From JABDPF01 sp036351055 (lineage in GTDB: Bacteria; Pseudomonadota; Gammaproteobacteria; Xanthomonadales; SZUA-36), in the NCBI GenBank assembly GCA_036351055.1, contig JAZBOH010000205.1:1-11630 (forward strand): DNA of 11,630 nt. Reading direction: 5' to 3'. The notes below the pieces were generated by a model. The model searched no databases. It was given only the letters and a program-made list of their open reading frames with translations, and was not told where the DNA came from. Of the stretch, positions 6,586-11,630 are shown one piece after another. The translations under genes were made by a program, and so were the position numbers. Within the stretch, counting starts at the first letter, position 1, and every line of letters starts with the position of its first letter.

Positions 6586-7200
6586 ATGAACACCACAACC
6601 GCCCGCCAACGAATCAGGAAAATCGCCAGCGACTGGATTCCCTCCCTGCTGCTGCTCACCCTGTTACTGGTCGCCCGCTCCACGCTGGCCGACCATTACC
6701 ACGTTCCTTCCGGCTCGATGGAAAACGCGCTGATGCCAGGCGACCACGTACTGGTCAACAAGGCCGCCTACGGATTGCGCATTCCTTTCACAAAAAGCGT
6801 CTTCGCCCTGAAAAGCGACCCGAAGCGCGGCGAAGTAGTGATCCTCGATTCACCGGAAAGCGACGTGCGCCTGATCAAGCGCGTCGTGGCCGTGGGTGGA
6901 GACCATGTTGAGCTGAGAAACGGGCGTCTGACCATCAATGGCAAGCTGTTGGCCTCACCTTATGACCCGTTCACCGAACAGTTGGGTGAGCGGCGAATCG
7001 CATTGAACCTGGATGCCGGCGGCGGGCCCGATATCCGCGGTATGACCGTCCCACAGGGGCACGTTCTGCTGCTGGGTGACCACCGCGGTGCGAGCCACGA
7101 CGGCCGATATTTCGGAACGGTCCCCGCCACCGAACTGTATGGACGGGCCAGCCGCGTATTCTGGAGGCGGCAGGAAGGCGCCACCTGGCAGGCATTGTAA
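6586..7200 (+). CDS. lepB: Signal peptidase I (S26 family), short form
   Basis: This membrane-bound protease would remove signal peptides from exported preproteins at the periplasmic face of the inner membrane. The 204-residue protein has a basic N-terminus, a single membrane segment at about residues 17-35, and the S26 boxes in order. Nucleophile S44 lies in VPSGSMENAL, general base K98 in RLIKRVVAVGGD, and the last box GDHRGASHDGRYFG spans 164-177. It is much shorter than the 324-residue two-helix E. coli LepB and has one helix, as in many short or Gram-positive-type enzymes. The usual Asn of the GDN box is His (H166), while S170, D172 and R174 of that box are kept. GGGAG 5 nt before the ATG supports the start. 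It stands alone, without lepA, rnc or era beside it, so it may be a second, specialised signal peptidase. Two secreted candidates are encoded next door, but a dedicated link is not shown. Confidence 0.88.
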   Translation: MNTTTARQRIRKIASDWIPSLLLLTLLLVARSTLADHYHVPSGSMENALMPGDHVLVNKAAYGLRIPFTKSVFALKSDPKRGEVVILDSPESDVRLIKRVVAVGGDHVELRNGRLTINGKLLASPYDPFTEQLGERRIALNLDAGGGPDIRGMTVPQGHVLLLGDHRGASHDGRYFGTVPATELYGRASRVFWRRQEGATWQAL

Positions 7201-7227
7201 AAAAGGCAGCCCTGGGAACGGGCTGCC
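7199..7227 (-). terminator. Intrinsic terminator of rhlE
   Basis: On the minus strand GGCAGCCC-GTTCCCA-GGGCTGCC (7227 to 7205) is a perfect 8-bp stem followed directly by six T (7204-7199). The T-tract overlaps the lepB TAA stop codon on the other strand. It lies 46 bp beyond the rhlE stop. Confidence 0.85.
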
Positions 7228-7245
7228 TTCAAACGCGATTATCCG

Positions 7246-7272
7246 GCAGCCGCTTCAAGCGGCTGCTTTCTT
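7246..7272 (+). terminator. Intrinsic terminator of lepB
   Basis: GCAGCCGCT (7246-7254) and AGCGGCTGC (7258-7266) pair over 9 bp around TCA, followed by TTTCTT (7267-7272) on the plus strand. It lies just before the rhlE stop codon (complement of 7274-7276). The hairpin at 7205-7227 precedes it on the lepB transcript but lacks a plus-strand T-tract. Confidence 0.75.
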
Positions 7273-7273
7273 A

Positions 7274-8596
7274 TCAAGCCGACCTGGACTGACCCCGCCG
7301 TGAGCGCGGCTTCCAGTTTCCGGACTTGGCCTGGGGGCCGCCTGCATTGCGGCCTGAGAACGACCTGCCCCCTCTGCCACCACCGGAAGGCTTGCGTGAA
7401 TGATTCCTGCCTGCGCCGTTGCGGCCATTTTTGATCGGCTCCGCCTTGATGGAAGGATCCGGCTCATAACCTTCCAGCGTGACGCTGGGGATCTTTTTAC
7501 CGGTCAGCTTCTCGATTTCGAACAGCAGCTTAAGCTCATCCACGCACACCAGGGATACGGCTTCGCCGTCCAGTCCGGCACGGCCGGTGCGTCCGATCCG
7601 GTGCACATAATCTTCAGCCACGTTGGGCAATTCGAAATTCACCACGTGCGGTAACTGGTCGATATCCAGGCCACGGGCCGCGATATCCGTTGCCACGAGT
7701 ACACGTACCGCACCGCTCTTGAAATCTGCCAGTGCGCGGGTGCGGGCACCCTGGGTCTTGTTGCCGTGGATTGCGGCAGCGCTCAGGCCGTCGCGTTCCA
7801 ATTGCTGGGCCAGGCGGTTGGCGCCGTGCTTGGTACGGGTAAAGACAAGCACCTGGCTCCAGTTCCTGGAACCGATCATGTGGCTGAGCAATTCGCGTTT
7901 GCGGCTCTTGTCCACCGGGTGAATGACCTGGGCAATGCTGCCCGCCGTCTTGTCGCAGCGCGCTACTTCGATCAGCACGGGCTGGTTCAGCAAGCGGTTG
8001 GCCAGTTCCTTGATCTCGCGGGAGAAAGTGGCGGAGAACAGCAGGTTCTGCCGCACGCCATTGGCCGGCATCATGGCCAGCAGTTTGCGGATATCGTTGA
8101 TGAATCCCATATCGAGCATCCGGTCCGCCTCGTCCAGCACCAGGATCTCGATTTCTGCAAGGTCAACGGAACGCTGGTTGATAAGATCAAGCAATCGTCC
8201 GGGTGTTGCCACCAGGATATCTACACCATTGCGCAGCTTGGCTTTTTGCGGGTTGATTTTCACGCCGCCAAAAACCACGGTTGAACGCAGTGATAAATGC
8301 CGGCCATAGGTTCTGATGCTTTCTGCCACCTGGGCTGCCAGCTCGCGGGTCGGCGTTAGGACCAGCGCACGAATCGGGCGCCGGCCATTGGAATGGGGGT
8401 TTTCGCTCAAACGCTGCAACAGGGGCAGCGTGAAGCCGGCCGTCTTGCCGGTGCCGGTCTGGGCACCAGCCAGGACATCTTTACCCTCCAGGATGACGGG
8501 AATCGCCTTGCTCTGGACAGGTGTGGGTGCGGTGTATCCCTGCTCGCTGATCGCGCGCAGAAGTTCGGCCGAAAGGCCGAGTGAATCAAAAGACAT
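7274..8596 (-). CDS. rhlE: DEAD-box ATP-dependent RNA helicase RhlE
   Basis: This cytosolic ATP-dependent RNA helicase of 440 residues begins MSFDSLGLS and carries the full motif set: Q motif (F3, Q28), Walker A AQTGTGKT (45-52), PTRELA (82-87), TPGR (131-134), DEAD (155-158), SAT (188-190), and in the second RecA domain TDIAARG (303-309) and HRIGRTGR (332-339). A basic tail (about 380-440), rich in Gly, Arg and Ser, is typical for RhlE and binds RNA non-specifically. The N-terminus and this RG-rich tail favour RhlE over DeaD/CsdA, SrmB or RhlB. Known roles of the family are ribosome assembly, RNA turnover and growth in the cold. A GGAG (complement of 8608-8611) lies 11 nt from the ATG, a rather long spacing. 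It is followed by its own terminator and is probably monocistronic. Confidence 0.93.
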   Translation of the reverse strand: MSFDSLGLSAELLRAISEQGYTAPTPVQSKAIPVILEGKDVLAGAQTGTGKTAGFTLPLLQRLSENPHSNGRRPIRALVLTPTRELAAQVAESIRTYGRHLSLRSTVVFGGVKINPQKAKLRNGVDILVATPGRLLDLINQRSVDLAEIEILVLDEADRMLDMGFINDIRKLLAMMPANGVRQNLLFSATFSREIKELANRLLNQPVLIEVARCDKTAGSIAQVIHPVDKSRKRELLSHMIGSRNWSQVLVFTRTKHGANRLAQQLERDGLSAAAIHGNKTQGARTRALADFKSGAVRVLVATDIAARGLDIDQLPHVVNFELPNVAEDYVHRIGRTGRAGLDGEAVSLVCVDELKLLFEIEKLTGKKIPSVTLEGYEPDPSIKAEPIKNGRNGAGRNHSRKPSGGGRGGRSFSGRNAGGPQAKSGNWKPRSRRGQSRSA

Positions 8597-8616
8597 TGGG
8601 GTGTTTACTCCAGAAA

Positions 8617-8636
8617 GGCACTCCGAATTAAGTGCC
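8617..8636 (-). promoter_or_regulatory. Possible leader hairpin just upstream of the rhlE Shine-Dalgarno sequence
   Basis: On the minus strand GGCACT-TAATTCGG-AGTGCC forms a 6-bp stem with an 8-nt loop, ending 5 nt before the GGAG at 8611-8608. A hairpin here would be in the rhlE 5' leader if transcription starts upstream of 8636. Short stems like this can occur by chance. Confidence 0.25.
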
Positions 8637-8652
8637 GAATGCGCTGCATGGT

Positions 8653-8679
8653 AACAGAAACCACCGACAGGTTTCTGTT
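8653..8679. terminator. Stem-loop between cysNC and rhlE, doubtful terminator
   Basis: AACAGAAACC (8653-8662) and GGTTTCTGTT (8670-8679) are perfectly complementary over 10 bp with a 7-nt loop. It is the only strong hairpin after the cysNC stop (8700). However, the T-rich flank (TTAATTAAATATT) lies on the plus strand, where no gene reads into it, and on the minus strand the hairpin is followed by ACCATG. It may end cysDNC transcription weakly, stabilise the mRNA 3' end, or belong to the rhlE promoter region. Confidence 0.4.
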
Positions 8680-8699
8680 TTAATTAAATATTGGCCGGT

Positions 8700-10667
8700 T
8701 TACCGGAGAAACCCCCGCTCTTTCAGCTTGGCGATTACCGCATCGGCGGCGTCTTCAACCGTCAACTGCTCAGTGGGCAACTCGATATCAGCCTGCCTTG
8801 GCGGTTCGTAAACGTCGCTGACACCGGTAAACTGCCGAATCTCTCCAGCCCTGGCCTTCTTGTACAAGCCCTTCGGGTCACGGGCTTCGCAAACTTCGAT
8901 CGGGGTGTTTACAAAGGCCTCGATAAAGTTGTCCTCGCCGATCACTTCGCGGGCCGACTGGCGGTCCTGGCGGTAGGGGGAGATAAAGGCGGTGACGACG
9001 ATCACGCCAGCCTCGTTCATCAGCGCGGCGACTTCTGCGATACGGCGGATGTTTTCCTTGCGGTCTTCCATCGAGAAACCGAGGTCACGGTTGAGACCGT
9101 GGCGTACGTTGTCGCCATCCAGGATGTAACAGAGCCGGCCCTGGGCAACCAGGCGTTTCTCCAGTTCCCGGGCGATGGTGGACTTGCCCGAAGCGCTCAG
9201 ACCGGTGAGCCAGACCGTGACGCCGCTCTGCCCGAGCAGTTGTTCGCGGTCTTCACGGCTGACCAGGCTCTTGCTGAGCACGATATTACGGCTGACCGGG
9301 GCCGGTCCCTTGCTCCTGGATACGACACGGTCAACGATCATGCCGGCGCCGACCGTTACATTGCTCACCCGGTCTACGATCACAAATGCGCCGGTGGCGT
9401 GGTTGCGGTCATACGGGTCGAAGGCTATGGGCCGGTGCAGGGTCATATGGCAGCGGCCGATCTCGTTGAGTCCCAGTTCAGTGATGTCTTTTTTCTTGCC
9501 GCTTTCACCCTTTTCACGCTGCATGGAATTGATGTCAACGCGGTAACGGATCCGCGACAGGACGCCGGGCACCATGTTGCTGCTGTGCTTGACCAGGTAG
9601 GACTTGCCTTCCTCGGCCGGATTCTCGTGCATCCACACCACCATGGCTTCGAACTCGTTGCCGAAGTGCGGCATATTGCGCACCGGCACCAGCATGTCAC
9701 CGCGCGAAACGTCGATTTCGTCTTCCAGCGTCAGGGTGATCGCCATCGGTGAAAACGCCTCGTCCACCTTTCCGTCCGGGCCGTAGATGGCCTTGACGCG
9801 TGATTCCTGGCGCGACGGCAGGCTGGCCACCTCGTCGCCAATCCGCAATACGCCGGAGGCCAGTGTGCCGCTGAATCCACGGAAATCCTGGTCGGGCCGC
9901 AGCACGTACTGGACCGGCATGCGCATATCGATCAGGTTGCGGTCGGTCGCAATGTTCAGGGACTCGATGTGGTGCAGGAAGGTCGGGCCGTCGTACCAGT
10001 TCAGGTGGTCACTGGGCTCCACCACGTTGTCGCCCTGCAGAGCCGACATCGGGATGAAGTGGATATCCGAAAAGTTCAGGCGGGCCACGAAATCGTTGTA
10101 GTCCCGCATGATCTGGTTGTAAGTTTTCTCCGACCAGGCCACCAGGTCCATCTTGTTGACCGCCACGACCACGTGCTTGATACCCAGCAACGAGCAGATG
10201 AAGCTGTGGCGCTTGGTCTGGGAGATCACGCCGTAACGCGCGTCGATCAGGATCACCGCCAGGTTGCAGTTGGAGGCTCCGGTGGCCATGTTGCGCGTGT
10301 ACTGCTCGTGCCCCGGGCAGTCGGCGATGATGAACTTGCGCTTGTCGGTGGAAAAATAGCGGTAGGCCACGTCGATGGTAATGCCCTGCTCGCGCTCGGC
10401 CTTGAGACCGTCGGTCAGCAGCGCCGGGTCGAAACCGTCGTCGGTGGTGCCAAAGATCTTCGAATCCTTCGCCACCTTGTCCAACTGGTCCTCGTAGATC
10501 ATGTGGCTGTCGTACAGCAGGCGCCCGATCAACGTGGACTTGCCGTCGTCCACCGATCCGCAGGTCAGGAACCGCAGCAGGTCCTTGTCCTCGTGCCGTT
10601 TCAGGTACTCCGCGATGTCCGCACGGATCAGACCCTCTTCTTTTACCCTGTAGCCGGCGTCACCCAT
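8700..10667 (-). CDS. cysNC: Bifunctional sulfate adenylyltransferase GTPase subunit / APS kinase (CysNC)
   Basis: This is a fusion of CysN, the regulatory GTPase of ATP sulfurylase, and CysC, adenylylsulfate kinase, of the NodQ type (655 residues). With CysD the N-terminal half makes APS from sulfate and ATP, driven by GTP hydrolysis; the C-terminal half phosphorylates APS to PAPS. In CysN the GTPase motifs are G1 GSVDDGKST (37-45), G3 DCPGH (116-120) and G4 NKMD (171-174), followed by EF-Tu-like beta-barrel domains to about residue 450. CysC shows the P-loop GLSASGKST (489-497), then DGDNVRHGLNRDLGF and FISPYRQDR. The length equals the two enzymes joined, with no frameshift. The ATG overlaps the cysD stop by one base (TGATG), and AAGGA lies 12 nt before it, so translational coupling is likely. 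PAPS feeds either cysteine synthesis via PAPS reductase or sulfation; neither pathway's next gene is in the window. Confidence 0.95.
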   Translation of the reverse strand: MGDAGYRVKEEGLIRADIAEYLKRHEDKDLLRFLTCGSVDDGKSTLIGRLLYDSHMIYEDQLDKVAKDSKIFGTTDDGFDPALLTDGLKAEREQGITIDVAYRYFSTDKRKFIIADCPGHEQYTRNMATGASNCNLAVILIDARYGVISQTKRHSFICSLLGIKHVVVAVNKMDLVAWSEKTYNQIMRDYNDFVARLNFSDIHFIPMSALQGDNVVEPSDHLNWYDGPTFLHHIESLNIATDRNLIDMRMPVQYVLRPDQDFRGFSGTLASGVLRIGDEVASLPSRQESRVKAIYGPDGKVDEAFSPMAITLTLEDEIDVSRGDMLVPVRNMPHFGNEFEAMVVWMHENPAEEGKSYLVKHSSNMVPGVLSRIRYRVDINSMQREKGESGKKKDITELGLNEIGRCHMTLHRPIAFDPYDRNHATGAFVIVDRVSNVTVGAGMIVDRVVSRSKGPAPVSRNIVLSKSLVSREDREQLLGQSGVTVWLTGLSASGKSTIARELEKRLVAQGRLCYILDGDNVRHGLNRDLGFSMEDRKENIRRIAEVAALMNEAGVIVVTAFISPYRQDRQSAREVIGEDNFIEAFVNTPIEVCEARDPKGLYKKARAGEIRQFTGVSDVYEPPRQADIELPTEQLTVEDAADAVIAKLKERGFLR

Positions 10668-11569
10668 CAGAAATACCCGTCCTTTTTCTTGTCTTCCATC
10701 GAGGAGCCATCGTCATCGATCACGCGGCCCTGGCGCTCGGAGGTGGTGGTCAGCAGCATTTCCTGCACGATCTCCTCTACCGTCTCTGCATTCGATTCAA
10801 CGGCGCCCGTCAGCGGATAGCAGCCCAGCGTACGGAAACGCACCTTGCGGAACTCCGGCTTTTCACCTTCTTTCAGGGGCAGGCGCTCGTCGTCCACCAT
10901 GATCAAGGTGCCGTTGCGCTTGACCACCGGGCGTTCCTTGGCGTAATACAGCGGCACGATGGGAATGTCCTCGCGCAGCAGGTACAGCCAGATATCGAGC
11001 TCGGTCCAGTTGGATAGCGGGAATACGCGGATGGACTCCCCCTTGTTGATTCTTGCGTTGTACAGGTTCCAGAGCTCCGGCCGCTGGTTTTTGGGGTCCC
11101 ACTGGTGGAATTCGTTACGGAAACTGTAGACACGTTCCTTGGCGCGGCTTTTTTCCTCGTCACGGCGCGCGCCGCCAAAGGCAGCATCAAAGCCGTAATG
11201 GTCCAGCGCCTGCTTCAGCGCGTCGGTCTTCATGATCTGGGTATGTTTTTCCGAGCCATGCGACATCGGGCTGACCTGGTCCTTCCCCTCGGGGTTGATC
11301 CAGACCTTGATGTCGACTTTGTAGTGATCAGCCATCATCGCCCGGAAACGGTACATCTCGCGGAATTTCCACTGCGTATCGACGTGCATCAGGGGAAAAG
11401 GGATCCTGCCGGGGGCAAAAGCCTTGTGCGCCAGGTGCAGCATGACCGAGGAATCCTTGCCGACGGAATACAGCATCACCGGGTTCGCAAATTCCGCCGC
11501 GACCTCGCGGATGATATGGATGCTTTCCGCTTCCAGTTGTTTCAGGTGGGACAGGTTGTAACCGTGCAT
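10667..11569 (-). CDS. cysD: Sulfate adenylyltransferase subunit 2 (CysD)
   Basis: This is the catalytic subunit of ATP sulfurylase, which forms APS and pyrophosphate from sulfate and ATP with CysN. I chose the ATG at 11569, giving 300 residues starting MHGYNLSHLKQLEAESIHII. This fits the family length of about 302 and the conserved N-terminus. A TTG at 11599 is open in frame but would add ten residues unlike the family. The PP-loop SVGKDS is at residues 35-40. The ARRDEEKSRAKERVYSFR segment and the C-terminal LGCYPLTGAVES motif are both present. Upstream of the ATG there is only a weak purine stretch (GGAATGGA). It is the first visible gene of the cysD-cysNC operon; anything further upstream is outside the window. 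Confidence 0.95.
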   Translation of the reverse strand: MHGYNLSHLKQLEAESIHIIREVAAEFANPVMLYSVGKDSSVMLHLAHKAFAPGRIPFPLMHVDTQWKFREMYRFRAMMADHYKVDIKVWINPEGKDQVSPMSHGSEKHTQIMKTDALKQALDHYGFDAAFGGARRDEEKSRAKERVYSFRNEFHQWDPKNQRPELWNLYNARINKGESIRVFPLSNWTELDIWLYLLREDIPIVPLYYAKERPVVKRNGTLIMVDDERLPLKEGEKPEFRKVRFRTLGCYPLTGAVESNAETVEEIVQEMLLTTTSERQGRVIDDDGSSMEDKKKDGYF

Positions 11570-11603
11570 GTATCCATTCCGGCAAAAGACCGGGGACAAT
11601 TCT

Positions 11604-11623
11604 AGCCGAAAAGGAAATCGGCT
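11604..11623 (-). other. Small inverted repeat upstream of cysD
   Basis: On the minus strand AGCCGA-TTTCCTTT-TCGGCT gives a 6-bp stem with an 8-nt loop, about 35 bp before the cysD ATG. TAGAAT directly follows it (11603-11598) and resembles a -10 element, but no matching -35 is visible at 16-17 bp. It could be a leader structure or operator; support is weak. Confidence 0.2.
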
Positions 11624-11630
11624 TCCCTAA

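Noticed and set aside
8691..9752. 353-codon plus-strand open frame opposite cysNC
   Set aside because: The opposite strand encodes an unmistakable CysNC; the plus-strand frame is its mirror and has no recognisable domain.
10665..10669. Overlap of cysD and cysNC as a possible frameshift or fusion
   Set aside because: TGATG is a normal translational coupling junction, and both products are full length.
11597..11599. TTG as the start of cysD
   Set aside because: It adds ten residues not found in the family; ATG 11569 matches the conserved N-terminus.
1..11630. Mobile element, prophage, CRISPR, tRNA or a novel defence system
   Set aside because: No transposase, integrase, direct-repeat array, tRNA-like fold or defence-type gene cluster was seen; all full genes have a housekeeping or envelope character.

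Overview
This window looks like an ordinary chromosomal stretch from a GC-rich Gram-negative bacterium, most likely a gammaproteobacterium of the marine, Wenzhouxiangella/Woeseia or Xanthomonadales-like kind. That placement is inference. It rests on a periplasmic tricorn-like protease with a signal peptide, a TonB-like proline-rich membrane protein, RhlE, a fused CysNC next to CysD, and a REP-type GGGGTCAGAGTA hairpin. I see no tRNA, rRNA, CRISPR array, transposase, integrase or phage gene.

Layout: Positions 1-138 (minus) hold only the N-terminus of an unrecognised one-helix membrane protein. A divergent intergenic region separates it from a plus-strand aldo/keto reductase (385-1365), followed 57 bp later by a TonB-like proline-rich membrane protein without a recognisable TonB C-terminal domain (1423-2094). 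After a 213-bp gap comes a 3.2-kb secreted tricorn-like S41 protease (2308-5529). It converges on a minus-strand secreted DUF4097-like repeat protein (5596-6372), with a REP-like hairpin terminator in between. Divergent from that gene is a short signal peptidase I (6586-7200). It converges on the minus-strand RNA helicase gene rhlE (7274-8596), and two back-to-back hairpin terminators sit between them. The right end is the minus-strand sulfate-activation pair cysD-cysNC (11569 down to 8700).

How the genes relate: only cysD and cysNC form a clear functional operon (TGATG stop/start overlap). Together they make APS from sulfate and ATP, then PAPS. The rest are mostly single-gene units facing each other. 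Three products (the S41 protease, the repeat protein and the TonB-like protein) act in or face the periplasm, and the signal peptidase would process the first two. That gives an envelope theme but no evidence of a dedicated system.

Start codons are unusual at the left edge. Both divergent genes there appear to use TTG with well-placed Shine-Dalgarno sequences. I did not find a convincing novel defence, mobile or metabolic system. The best second-look items are the seven-fold repeat array in the DUF4097-like protein, the REP/terminator hybrid with a tandem half copy, the TonB-like orphan, and the catalytic-neighbour substitution in the tricorn-like protease.
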